Assembly: GCA_934511465.1 (NCBI GenBank)
Contig: CAKSWG010000048.1
Coordinates: forward strand, 1-10,728
Direction of reading: 5' to 3'
Origin: an uncultured Faecalibacterium sp.
GTDB taxonomy: Bacteria; Bacillota; Clostridia; Oscillospirales; Ruminococcaceae
Length of the DNA stretch: 10,728 bases
Both the position numbers and the translations under genes were made by a program. How positions within the stretch are numbered: position 1 is the first letter of the stretch; every line of letters starts with the position of its first letter. Below, in pieces: positions 1 to 6,282 of this stretch. Below the pieces are notes generated by a model. It was not told where the DNA came from, did not search any database, and saw only the letters and a list, made by a program, of their open reading frames with translations.

Positions 1-25
1 CCATGATCTGTGCAATGGTCATCAT
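1..25 (-). CDS. 5' end of an unidentified gene leaving the window
   Basis: Only the first eight codons are visible, reading MMTIAQIM on the minus strand. A ribosome binding site, GGGAG, lies about ten bases upstream of the first ATG and fits this start. The stretch upstream (26-50) is AT-rich. Eight residues do not identify a family. The gene has the same orientation as the hydrolase at 200-1000 and could be transcribed with it, although a hairpin at 131-151 lies between them. Confidence 0.45.
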
Positions 26-130
26 TTGTTTTCACTCCCGTTTTTAATACTTAAATGTTCACCTTGATAAACGCGAACTTGTCGGGGCGAGGCTCCTCCA
101 TCTTGCTGCCGCAAGACCGTTCTGTCGCTT

Positions 131-151
131 GAAAGCCCTACTGGGGCTTTC
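131..151. other. Perfect hairpin between hydrolase and the left-edge gene
   Basis: The arms GAAAGCCC (131-138) and GGGCTTTC (144-151) are perfectly complementary around the five-base loop TACTG. No good run of T follows on either strand, so it is a weak terminator at best. The 9-bp sequence AAACGCGAA occurs on both sides of it (69-77 and 172-180). On the minus strand a short frame after the hairpin reads MEEPRPDKFAFIKVNI and stops at 51. That may be a gene tail, but I cannot assign it. Confidence 0.4.
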
Positions 152-199
152 ATTGTTCTGCTTCGCTCCACAAACGCGAATTTTCTGAAGCATTTTTAC

Positions 200-1000
200 C
201 TAATTTATTTGCAAAATGTTTTTTATCCATTTCAGGGTTATTTCTATTACATCATTTGCTTTAGAGGCATTAGGTATTAGAACATTAAAAGTGTGATTAG
301 AATTTGGCACAATCACAACCTTACTTTTATTATTCTTGCTGTTTTCTACAATTTCTTTTGCATGATGATAGGGAACCAATTCATCTTCATCACCAGCTAT
401 AGCCAATATAGGACCTGCATACCTTTGTATTCCCACCATTGGAGTTGTATCACGAATGTCATCAAACCATTTTTTTGAAAGCAGCAAGTCCTCTCGCCAA
501 AACATCGGTATCTTTGCATAACCGTTTTTCAATGCTTCTTGATAATACTCATCGAACCATCCTTTGAACACTCCTATACCATTATGGCATGCACCAGACC
601 AACTTATGGCAAATCTTATTGGAGACACATCTTTCAACAGCTCTGCCATTACGCGAGCTCCTTGGCTAAATCCTAAAATACCGATATTATTGCAATCAAC
701 AATCTCCTGTGTACAAAGATACTGATAAACTGTTTTTGTATCATTTACTTCACCACAAAAGCTCAATTTCGTTTGATCAGCTTTACTATCACCACATCCT
801 GCATAATCAAACCGTATTGAAGCGATACCAATATTCAGTAATTTTCTGGACAATTCTACAAATAAATTACCAACTTCATTTTTTTGCGAACCTGTTCCAT
901 GACACAAAATTACTGTTGGCATTTTTTCATTTTTTTCCGAGTAAGAAAATATCGCTGGAATGGTGTATTCTTTATTATCAATGGCAATTGATTTCTCCAT
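200..1000 (-). CDS. Alpha/beta hydrolase (serine esterase/peptidase-like)
   Basis: The 266-residue protein has the layout of an alpha/beta-hydrolase fold enzyme of the dienelactone hydrolase/acyl-peptidase type. An oxyanion motif CHGTG lies at about 33-37, a nucleophile elbow GFSQG puts Ser at 112, a GDEDELVP segment gives Asp near 206, and His 236 sits in NSNHTF. This is a full catalytic triad, so the gene looks intact. No signal peptide is visible, so it should be cytoplasmic. The substrate cannot be told from sequence. I chose the ATG at 998-1000 because GGAGGGG lies six bases upstream; a GTG start at 1048 would add 16 poorly supported residues. Base composition is much more AT-rich than the adenine deaminase next door, which suggests transfer. 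The gene stands alone with its own candidate promoter. Confidence 0.85.
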   Translation of the reverse strand: MEKSIAIDNKEYTIPAIFSYSEKNEKMPTVILCHGTGSQKNEVGNLFVELSRKLLNIGIASIRFDYAGCGDSKADQTKLSFCGEVNDTKTVYQYLCTQEIVDCNNIGILGFSQGARVMAELLKDVSPIRFAISWSGACHNGIGVFKGWFDEYYQEALKNGYAKIPMFWREDLLLSKKWFDDIRDTTPMVGIQRYAGPILAIAGDEDELVPYHHAKEIVENSKNNKSKVVIVPNSNHTFNVLIPNASKANDVIEITLKWIKNILQIN

Positions 1001-1009
1001 ATCAACCCC

Positions 1010-1131
1010 TCCGTCAATTCCGATTGTTCTAATCTTTTTCACGCCCACCTTCTTGCCCTTCGGACAAGAAGTATCCCTCGCTCAAAGAGCTCGGTCAATT
1101 CCGATTTATCAAATAAGAATTTCCGTCAATT
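1010..1131. repeat. Short repeats upstream of the hydrolase
   Basis: The 13-bp sequence GTCAATTCCGATT occurs exactly at 1013-1025 and 1094-1106. A related 10-bp copy, TCCGTCAATT, occurs at 1010-1019 and 1122-1131. The copies lie around the hydrolase promoter and ribosome binding site. They may be local duplications from insertion of the AT-rich cassette, or binding sites for a regulator. Confidence 0.5.
1070..1098 (-). promoter_or_regulatory. Candidate promoter of the hydrolase gene
   Basis: On the minus strand TTGACC (1093-1098) and GATACT (1070-1075) are separated by 17 bp, a plausible vegetative sigma-factor promoter with a good -35 and a moderate -10. A dyad, CTTCTTG (1049-1055) with CAAGAAG (1065-1071), overlaps the end of the -10 and the expected transcription start. 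It could be an operator or a 5' hairpin. Confidence 0.42.
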
Positions 1132-1180
1132 TTTCTCTTGATGCGGCTCGTTTCTAAGAGTAGGAACGAACTGTTCTGTT

Positions 1181-1213
1181 GCCGGAGACGGACCATTCAG
1201 GTCGATCTCCGGC
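1181..1213. other. Hairpin downstream of adenine deaminase
   Basis: The arms GCCGGAGA (1181-1188) and TCTCCGGC (1206-1213) are perfect, with an inner stem GACC/GGTC around ATTCA. It lies about 20 bases after the deaminase stop. On the minus strand it is followed by AACAGAACAG and not by T residues, so it is not a classical intrinsic terminator for that gene. On the plus strand it is followed by AGTATTTTTG. It may protect the 3' end of the message or terminate plus-strand transcription. Confidence 0.45.
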
Positions 1214-1233
1214 AGTATTTTTGTTATCGCGTA

Positions 1234-2973
1234 TTAAAAAACAGCCGGAACGACTTTCTGCTGCGCTACATCGATGATGCCGTATGTATTCAGTCTGAGT
1301 TTTGGAATGACCGGAAGGCTGACGAAGGCGAGGGTCATAAAGATGCCGATATCTTCCGCTACACCATGTGCCTTGAGGGCATCGTTCAGCGCCTGCATTT
1401 TCGCCGCAACGCTCTCTGCGCTTTCGGTACTCATCAATCCGGCCACCGGAAGCGCAAGTTCTGCCACGACCTGTCCATCTGCCACAAACGCAAGTCCGCC
1501 TTTGTTTTTCCGCACAGTGTTGCCGGCCAGCATCATATCGGTATCGTTGTCCCCTGCCACAATCAGGTTATGGGAATCATGTGCGATGCTCGATGCAACG
1601 GCTCCGCATTTCAGGCTGAAGTTTCCTAAAAAGCCAATGCCCACATGGCCGGAGTGATGATGCCGCTCAAAAACGGCCAGTTTTACGATGTTGTGTTCCG
1701 GGTCCACACCGGGAGCTTTGCCCGGATGCCGTTGGAACGGGATGATTTTTTCCTCCGTAAGCAGCTCGCCCCGGTTCAGGCAGATGACACGCTCCTGCTC
1801 CCCGCTTTCCCGAAGTTCCAGGTCCTGCAGTGTGATCTCATCCAGATCAAAGGAATCCATAACGTGGGAAAATCTCACACGGTCGATGTCAAGCGGTGCG
1901 GGTTTCAGCGTTTTTCCGTGCTCGGCCACCAGCGTGCCGTTCTTGTAAACCTGTTCGACCGTAAAGGATTCCAGATCGGAAACCACGACCAGATCTGCCC
2001 GGTACCCCGGTGCTACGGCACCGTGCTGCTTTAATCCAAAATACTGTGCCGGAACCAGCGTCGCCATTTTGACGGCCACTGCCGGGTCCGCCCCAAACCG
2101 GATTGCTTTACGGATGTTGGAATCTATGTGTCCGTTATCCAGCAGGTCACCGGGGTGCCTATCATCCGTCACCAACATGCAGCGGCTGCAATAGGGCTCC
2201 CGGAACAGCGGCGTCAGCGCCTCCATATTTTTGGCAGCCGTTCCTTCCCGGATCATGATATATTGTCCGCGCCGGAGTTTTTCCATGGCTTCCTCGATGT
2301 TGGAGCACTCGTGATCGGACTGAACGCCTGCCGCAATATAAGCATTCAGGTCCTTAGCGCTCAAAAGCGGCGCATGGCCATCCACGATCTTTCCCGCTTC
2401 GGTGCAGTCGCGGATCTTCTGCAGGATCTTCGGGTCACAGCGCACCGTTCCATAGGCGTTCATCAGTTCCGCAAGCCCCAGTACGCGGGGATCGCCGTAG
2501 TAAGGCCGGAGCTGTTCTGCGTTCAGCACCGCGCCGGATTCATCCAGATCCGTGGCCGGCACACAGGATGGCAGCATGAAATAAACCGAAAGGGTCAGAT
2601 TTTTTGTCGTTTCCAGCATGAAGTCCAAGCCTTCAAGCCCTGCAACGTTCGAGATCTCGTGCGGGTCTGTGACCACCGCAGTGGTACCGTGCGGCAGCAC
2701 TGCCTGCTCAAAGGCCGGACCACAGAGCATGGAGCTTTCGATGTGGATATGCCCATCGATCAGACCGGGGCAGACATATTTGCCATGCAGATCAACTTCT
2801 TTCCGGCCGTGATACGCACCCACGCCTACGATACAGTTTCCGCTGATGGCAATGTCAGCGGTGTCGACCGCATCGGTAAATACATTGACGATCCTGGCAT
2901 TTTTCAAAACCAGATCGGCCAGAGCAACTCCTCTGCCTGCCGAGATCCGGCGTTTCAGTTCATCGGACTGCAT
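1234..2973 (-). CDS. ade: Adenine deaminase
   Basis: This 579-residue enzyme hydrolyses adenine to hypoxanthine and ammonia in cytoplasmic purine salvage. It is an amidohydrolase-superfamily protein of normal length for the bacterial Ade family. The N-terminal beta-sandwich segment (about 18-70) leads into the metal-binding motif HIHIESS at 75-81. TDPHEI at about 102-107, DGHAPLL near 198 and SDHEC near 219 are further family signatures. The C-terminal part carries the GFLGNFSLKCGA/SIAHDSHN block typical of Ade. The ATG at 2971-2973 has a strong ribosome binding site, GAGGAGA, seven to eight bases upstream. Nothing is missing, so it should be active. The gene is single, with the flavodoxin gene divergent across a 213-bp gap, and there is no purine riboswitch in that gap. 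Confidence 0.96.
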   Translation of the reverse strand: MQSDELKRRISAGRGVALADLVLKNARIVNVFTDAVDTADIAISGNCIVGVGAYHGRKEVDLHGKYVCPGLIDGHIHIESSMLCGPAFEQAVLPHGTTAVVTDPHEISNVAGLEGLDFMLETTKNLTLSVYFMLPSCVPATDLDESGAVLNAEQLRPYYGDPRVLGLAELMNAYGTVRCDPKILQKIRDCTEAGKIVDGHAPLLSAKDLNAYIAAGVQSDHECSNIEEAMEKLRRGQYIMIREGTAAKNMEALTPLFREPYCSRCMLVTDDRHPGDLLDNGHIDSNIRKAIRFGADPAVAVKMATLVPAQYFGLKQHGAVAPGYRADLVVVSDLESFTVEQVYKNGTLVAEHGKTLKPAPLDIDRVRFSHVMDSFDLDEITLQDLELRESGEQERVICLNRGELLTEEKIIPFQRHPGKAPGVDPEHNIVKLAVFERHHHSGHVGIGFLGNFSLKCGAVASSIAHDSHNLIVAGDNDTDMMLAGNTVRKNKGGLAFVADGQVVAELALPVAGLMSTESAESVAAKMQALNDALKAHGVAEDIGIFMTLAFVSLPVIPKLRLNTYGIIDVAQQKVVPAVF

Positions 2974-3031
2974 AGAAACATCTCCTCTCTCTGAAGTTCG
3001 ATTTTCTCACCTGTGGATCGGTTCTGCCCTT

Positions 3032-3060
3032 ATTCTACCACGCCTTGCCGCTGCGGAAAA
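3032..3060 (-). promoter_or_regulatory. Candidate extended -10 promoter of ade
   Basis: On the minus strand TGGTAGAAT gives an extended -10 (TGn plus TAGAAT, at 3032-3037). A weak -35, TTTTCC (3055-3060), lies 17 bp upstream. The distance to the deaminase start is about 55 bases. An imperfect inverted repeat, GCCGGGAAAC (3064-3073) with GTTTCCGGGC (3092-3101), lies just upstream and could be a regulator site. Confidence 0.38.
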
Positions 3061-3122
3061 GATGCCGGGAAACAAAAATGGACTCCGTACAGTTTCCGGG
3101 CCGATTCCGCCGCAAAAAGGGC

Positions 3123-3153
3123 TTGACTTGGAGCACGCTTCGAGTATTATACT
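3123..3153 (+). promoter_or_regulatory. MerR-type promoter/operator of the flavodoxin gene
   Basis: TTGACT (-35, 3123-3128) and TATACT (-10, 3148-3153) are separated by 19 bp, longer than the 17 bp optimum. Between them lies a dyad, ACTTGGAGC (3126-3134) and GCTTCGAGT (3137-3145), with seven of nine symmetric positions. A 19-20 bp spacer holding a dyad is the classical arrangement for activators of the MerR family, which twist the promoter to bring both boxes into line. TATTAT at 3145-3150 with a 16-bp spacer is an alternative -10. No MerR gene lies in the window. Confidence 0.6.
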
Positions 3154-3186
3154 GGGAGAGAAGAAAATGATAAGGAGATGCGCATC

Positions 3187-3687
3187 ATGAAAAAGCTCAT
3201 CGCATTTTACTCCCGCGCCGACGAAAATTATTTCGGCGGCAATTACCGCAGCGTTCCTGTGGGCAACACCGAAAAGGCGGCCAGAATGCTGACGGAGCTG
3301 ACCGGTGCCGACCTGTTCAAGATCGAACAGAAAGTTCCCTATTCTGCCAACTACAAGGCCTGCGTTGCCGAGGCCTATCGGGACCTGAAAGCCAACGCCC
3401 GCCCGGAACTGGTCAGCTTGCCGGAAAACATGGACGCCTACGATGAAATTTATCTGGGCTATCCGAACTACTGTAGCACCATGCCAATGGCCGTCTACAC
3501 CTTCCTTGAGCACTATGACTTTACCGGTAAAGTGATCCATCCTTTCTGCACCCATGAGGGCAGCGGCCTTTCCAACACCGAGAAGGACATTGAAAAAGCC
3601 GCAAAAGGGGCCACGGTAAAGCCGGGGCTTGCCATCCACGGCAGTGACGTGGACAACGCCATGGAAAAGCTGAAAGCATGGGTCTGA
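3187..3687 (+). CDS. Flavodoxin-like FMN protein
   Basis: The 166-residue protein resembles the single-domain flavodoxin family found in clostridia next to redox genes (Flavodoxin_4 type). The phosphate-binding region is FYSR at 7-10 plus GNTEKAA at about 26-32. The second flavin loop is GYPNYCSTMP at about 91-100, and a third loop is CTHEGSGLSNT at about 111-121. These fit FMN binding and a role as electron carrier or NAD(P)H-dependent reductase in the cytoplasm. I chose the ATG at 3187 because AAGGAG (3172-3177) lies nine bases upstream; the ATG at 3178 would abut that site with no spacing. It is the only clear plus-strand gene and has its own MerR-type promoter, so induction by a redox or drug signal is likely. 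A perfect 7-bp hairpin (TCTGATC/GATCAGA) spans the stop codon but has no T-run. Confidence 0.88.
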   Translation: MKKLIAFYSRADENYFGGNYRSVPVGNTEKAARMLTELTGADLFKIEQKVPYSANYKACVAEAYRDLKANARPELVSLPENMDAYDEIYLGYPNYCSTMPMAVYTFLEHYDFTGKVIHPFCTHEGSGLSNTEKDIEKAAKGATVKPGLAIHGSDVDNAMEKLKAWV

Positions 3688-3842
3688 TCTCTTTTCGGAT
3701 CAGATCTATCCACCCAAAAAAACGTATTGCTGTTATGTGGCTGCGGTCTGTGTGCCCGGAGTTGCCCGGCCCCGGCCATTCCGTACGGCAGCCGCACTCA
3801 GAAGCATGGCCAGCACAGCCACTTCAGGCTGTCATAAAATGC

Positions 3843-3888
3843 AAAAAGCCCCTGCGAGCTTCGGAACGGATCCAAAGTTCGCAGGGGC
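3843..3888 (-). terminator. Intrinsic terminator of hsp20
   Basis: The arms GCCCCTGCGA (3848-3857) and TCGCAGGGGC (3879-3888) form a perfect 10-bp stem, and the loop can extend it (CTTCGGA against TCCAAAG with one mismatch). On the minus strand it is followed by TTTTTG (3843-3847), the normal arrangement for a rho-independent terminator after hsp20. The 3688-3842 stretch beyond it holds no supported gene. Confidence 0.85.
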
Positions 3889-3929
3889 CTGCTTTATGCA
3901 CCGGTGTTCCTCACACCGACGCACGGCAG

Positions 3930-4400
3930 TTATTCGATTTCAATGAGGTTGGGGTTCACAGGCAGAGCCTTTTGCTGCTGAGGTGCAGGCAGCGTGACGT
4001 GCAGGATGCCATCCTCGAACTTTGCGTGGATGTCCTCCTTCTTCACGGCGTCGCCCACATAAAAGCTGCGGGCGCAGGTGCCGGAGAAGGTCTCACGGCG
4101 CAGGTAGCGGCCATTCTGATCCTTCTCGTCATTGGAGTGGCTGCGGACAGCCTGAATGGTCAGGTAGCCGTCGTTCAGCTCCATCTGAACATCTTCCTTC
4201 TTGCAGCCGGGCAGGTCGACGGCAACGTCATAATTGCCATCGGCGGTCTGCTTCACGTCGGTCTTCATCATGTTTGCACCGCGCTTGCCGAAGGTCTCAC
4301 GCTCTTCACGGTCCATCGCACGCTCCAGCGCGCCATCGTTCCAGAACGGATCAAAGAAATCATCGAACAGATTCTCATGGAAAACAGCAGGCATAAACAT
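3930..4400 (-). CDS. Small heat-shock protein, Hsp20/alpha-crystallin family
   Basis: This ATP-independent holdase binds unfolding proteins in the cytoplasm and forms large oligomers. The 156-residue protein has a short aromatic N-terminal arm (FHENLFDDFFDPFW at about 7-20), then the alpha-crystallin domain from about 45 to 140. VDLPGCKKEDV at about 61-71 and GILHVTLP at 131-138 are family signatures. The C-terminal IEI at 153-155 is the I-x-I motif that docks into neighbouring subunits. Length is normal. The ATG at 4398-4400 is preceded by GGAGGA with seven bases of spacing. The gene is transcribed alone, with a CIRCE operator, a vegetative promoter and a terminator. The leader of about 115 nt may also fold over the ribosome binding site. 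Confidence 0.95.
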   Translation of the reverse strand: MFMPAVFHENLFDDFFDPFWNDGALERAMDREERETFGKRGANMMKTDVKQTADGNYDVAVDLPGCKKEDVQMELNDGYLTIQAVRSHSNDEKDQNGRYLRRETFSGTCARSFYVGDAVKKEDIHAKFEDGILHVTLPAPQQQKALPVNPNLIEIE

Positions 4401-4405
4401 AAATC

Positions 4406-4442
4406 ATTCCTCCAATCCCGGCGTTCGGGTCGGGTCAAAAAT
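4406..4442 (-). promoter_or_regulatory. Candidate fourU-like RNA thermometer covering the hsp20 RBS
   Basis: In the minus-strand transcript AUUUUU (4442-4437) can pair with AGGAAU (4411-4406), giving four Watson-Crick and two G-U pairs. Two C residues (4434-4433) pair with GG (4413-4412), and CCCG (4429-4426) pairs with CGGG (4420-4417) around AACGC. The GGAGGA ribosome binding site is thus locked in a stem weakened by G-U pairs. This is how fourU thermometers work, including the one in front of the small heat-shock gene agsA of Salmonella. It is a prediction by eye without a folding calculation. Confidence 0.35.
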
Positions 4443-4521
4443 CTTTATGCTCATCAGAAGCGCAGGCCTTTCCGGGAGCCTTCCGGTTCTCTTCTTTGCT
4501 TTCTCTCCTGACTGCGCCTAT

Positions 4522-4550
4522 GTTATAGCACATGTTTTTAGCACTGTCAA
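4522..4550 (-). promoter_or_regulatory. Vegetative promoter of hsp20
   Basis: On the minus strand TTGACA (4545-4550) and TATAAC (4522-4527) are separated by exactly 17 bp, a near-consensus housekeeping promoter. The -35 box lies inside the CIRCE element, so HrcA bound there would block polymerase directly. The transcript would start near 4515, giving a leader of about 115 nt. Confidence 0.85.
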
Positions 4551-4564
4551 GTGTAGAGTGCTAA
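4538..4564. promoter_or_regulatory. CIRCE element (HrcA operator)
   Basis: TTAGCACTG (4538-4546), nine bases, then GAGTGCTAA (4556-4564). This matches the CIRCE consensus TTAGCACTC-N9-GAGTGCTAA with one mismatch at the inner end of the left arm. CIRCE is the binding site of the heat-shock repressor HrcA and usually controls groESL and dnaK operons. Here it overlaps the hsp20 promoter, so the gene should be derepressed when GroEL is titrated by unfolded protein. Confidence 0.93.
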
Positions 4565-4666
4565 AGTTCACAAAAGAATAATACTTTGATAAAATCTCAT
4601 GCGATCTTCCCAAATTTATTGCGTACCACAGTCGTTTTCGTGCAAAGCATCATCCAGCCGCCTCAT

Positions 4667-4783
4667 TCAGCGTTCGGCCTTGTGCAGCCGCTGCGGATAT
4701 TGGCCGGACACCCAGCCCACGGACAAAAACAACTGTTGCACCTGTTCCTGCGTAAAGATTTTTTCTTCGGTATACTGTATCAT
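4667..4783 (-). pseudogene. N-terminal stub of a GNAT acetyltransferase
   Basis: The 38-residue frame starts with an ATG at 4781-4783 behind a strong AAGGAG five bases upstream. It reads MIQYTEEKIFTQ and continues through LFLSVGWVSGQYP to a stop. The pattern 'LFxSVGWxSGxYPxRLxKA' is the usual beginning of a small GNAT N-acetyltransferase common in clostridia, whose complete forms are around 130-150 residues. The frame ends at KAER where the family goes on, and no later GNAT segment is visible in any frame before the hsp20 control region. The remainder was probably lost by deletion. The stub lacks the acetyl-CoA binding motif and cannot be an active enzyme. Confidence 0.68.
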
Positions 4784-4851
4784 AGTTCTCCTTTCCCGAT
4801 AATCGCACCGCTGGCACTGGGACAGCGGCGTATCGGTTTCTTCCATGAAGC

Positions 4852-4898
4852 AAAAAGGGAGCTCTGTCACGGATGAATGTCCGGGCAGAACTCCCTTT
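4852..4898 (-). terminator. Intrinsic terminator of the cyclase-ybaK operon
   Basis: AAAGGGAG (4854-4861) pairs with CTCCCTTT (4891-4898), and after one mismatch TCTG pairs with CAGA. On the minus strand the stem runs into TTTTTG (4852-4856). It begins 20 bases after the ybaK stop and lies just ahead of the GNAT stub, which it separates from the operon. Confidence 0.88.
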
Positions 4899-4917
4899 GC
4901 GTTTCTCTTATGATATC

Positions 4918-5394
4918 TTACTCGCCTTCCGGCTCTTTACAGACATCCACCCAGCCCTCGGCTCCGGCGGCGGCTTCCAGCTCCTGCAAGGTCAGCTTGA
5001 CGGCGGTGTGGCCGTTGCCTGCTGCCGGGTAGACGGTGTCAAACTTGCGCAGGCTCTCGTCCAGATAGACCGCCACGCCCTCGTTCACCCCAAAGGGGCA
5101 CACGCCGCCGGGGGCATGGCCCACATAGGCTTCCACCTCATCGTAGGGGATCATTTTGGCCTTGATGTGGAACAGGCTCTTGTACTTGTGGTTGTCCAGC
5201 TTTGCCGTGCCCTCGGTGACGATGAGCACCGGCTTTTCGCCCTGCAGAACCGACAGCGTTTTGGCGATGCTGGCAGGCTCCACGCCCAGTGCGTGGGCTG
5301 CCTCTGCCACGGTTGCCGAGGACTCGTTCAGCACAATGACATGGTCTCCCAGACCTTTTTCTTCCAGATCTGCTTTTGCTTTTTCAAAGGACAT
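4918..5394 (-). CDS. YbaK/EbsC-type aminoacyl-tRNA deacylase
   Basis: The 158-residue protein belongs to the YbaK/ProRS-associated domain family, whose members hydrolyse mischarged tRNAs (for example Cys-tRNA-Pro) in trans, in the cytoplasm. Family features are a SSATVAEAA segment at about 25-33, the conserved Lys in SIAKTL at about 42-47, GGVCPFG at 96-102, and NGHTAVKLTLQEL at about 127-139. Length is normal and the gene looks intact. Its exact amino acid and tRNA specificity cannot be read from sequence. It starts 18 bases after the cyclase stop, behind a purine-rich stretch (GGGGAAGTGGG), so the two genes form one operon with a shared promoter and a terminator after this gene. Confidence 0.9.
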   Translation of the reverse strand: MSFEKAKADLEEKGLGDHVIVLNESSATVAEAAHALGVEPASIAKTLSVLQGEKPVLIVTEGTAKLDNHKYKSLFHIKAKMIPYDEVEAYVGHAPGGVCPFGVNEGVAVYLDESLRKFDTVYPAAGNGHTAVKLTLQELEAAAGAEGWVDVCKEPEGE

Positions 5395-5412
5395 TTTCCC
5401 ACTTCCCCGTTC

Positions 5413-6171
5413 TTATTCGGTAATGGCCCAGACCCGTGCGGGCAGACCGGTTGCACCTTCAATGCGGGGATAAGAAACGATGACCACCGCACCGGCAGGC
5501 TGCACTTTATCCAGATTTGCAAGCACCTCCACCTGCAGCTTGTCGTTGTCCAGAACATAGCGCTCGCAGGCAAGGTCGCCCTTTTCCTCCGCCACCGCAG
5601 AGGAATCGGTATCCAGCGTTTCGTGGCCGTTGGCGGCGGCGTTGCGCACCTTGTAGATATACTCCAATGCTTCCAGCGACCAGCCGGGGGCATTTTCTTT
5701 GCCCTCTGCGTCGATGCCGGACAGCGCATCCATATCCGGCCACTTTTTGTACCAGTCGCTGCGCAGAGCCACCAGCGCACCATCCGGGATAGGACCGTAC
5801 TTTGCCTCGTAGGCCTTGATGTCCTCCACCGTCACAGCGTAGCGGGGGGCTTTCTTGGCCTGCTGTGAAATATCGATGACCACCAGCGGGAAAATCAGGT
5901 CGTTCACATCGTACTTTTCGGACAATGCTTTGCCCTTGATGAAGTGCCCCGGGAAGTCGATATGGGTACCGAACTGTCCGGGGAATTTGAAGGTCTGGAT
6001 CAGGCATTCCAGTTCCGGCTTGCCCCAGTCCCACACGGTCTTTGCCAGCTCCACAGAGCCTTTCTGGATGCCGGACCAGTAAGGGCTTTCGTTGTTCAGC
6101 GAGTGAGAAAGTTCCACCCAGCGATATTTCTTAGCGTCTTTCAGTGCGTTCCACAGTTTATAATCAGCCAT
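5413..6171 (-). CDS. Cyclase-family metal-dependent hydrolase (kynurenine formamidase-like)
   Basis: The 252-residue protein belongs to the cyclase family (PF04199 type), which includes kynurenine formamidase, isatin hydrolase and polyketide-cyclase-like hydrolases. The signature is QFGTHIDFPGH at 66-76. The H, D and H residues are the usual Mn/Zn ligands, while the first position of the HxGTHxDxPxH motif is Gln, as in a recognised subgroup. The N-terminal ELSHSLNNESPYWSG at about 20-34 also fits. The protein is cytoplasmic, and its substrate is unknown. I chose the ATG at 6169-6171 because AAGGAG lies eight bases upstream; an upstream ATG at 6231 falls inside the folded leader and has a poor site. 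It is first in a two-gene operon with the YbaK-like deacylase, under a promoter covered by a long palindrome. Confidence 0.88.
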   Translation of the reverse strand: MADYKLWNALKDAKKYRWVELSHSLNNESPYWSGIQKGSVELAKTVWDWGKPELECLIQTFKFPGQFGTHIDFPGHFIKGKALSEKYDVNDLIFPLVVIDISQQAKKAPRYAVTVEDIKAYEAKYGPIPDGALVALRSDWYKKWPDMDALSGIDAEGKENAPGWSLEALEYIYKVRNAAANGHETLDTDSSAVAEEKGDLACERYVLDNDKLQVEVLANLDKVQPAGAVVIVSYPRIEGATGLPARVWAITE

Positions 6172-6208
6172 TGTCGGTTCTCCTTTTATTGTGACGATAT
6201 ATGTTCGG

Positions 6209-6282
6209 GCGCTTCTCCCAGACAACGGCATCTTCCTGTTTTTTCTCAGTCTGTCTGCCGGAAAATTGTCTGGGAGCAGCGC
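6209..6282 (-). promoter_or_regulatory. Large folded leader RNA of the cyclase-ybaK operon
   Basis: CTCCCAGACAA (6215-6225) pairs perfectly with TTGTCTGGGAG (6266-6276). The stem is extended outward by GCGCT (6209-6213) with AGCGC (6278-6282), and inward by CGGCA (6226-6230) with TGCCG (6256-6260), with TTTTC as a bulge on one side. The apical loop of about 25 nt is rich in A on the RNA strand. A second hairpin, GCCCGG (6288-6293) with CCGGGC (6303-6308), lies upstream in the RNA. The leader is about 180 nt. No T-run follows, so it is not a simple terminator. I recognise no known riboswitch class. Confidence 0.55.

Noticed and set aside
2128..2994. A 288-codon open frame on the plus strand
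   Set aside because: It is antisense to adenine deaminase, whose motifs are complete. Its translation is not protein-like.
2974..3031. Purine riboswitch before adenine deaminase
   Set aside because: The leader is too short and lacks the conserved core. Only a candidate extended -10 promoter is supported.
3007..3639. A 210-codon minus-strand frame opposite the flavodoxin
   Set aside because: It covers the flavodoxin in antisense and crosses its promoter. The plus-strand flavodoxin has clear motifs and a ribosome binding site.
3688..3842. Minus-strand hydrophobic frame after the hsp20 terminator
   Set aside because: It reads like a short membrane segment but has no ribosome binding site, and it lies beyond a strong terminator.
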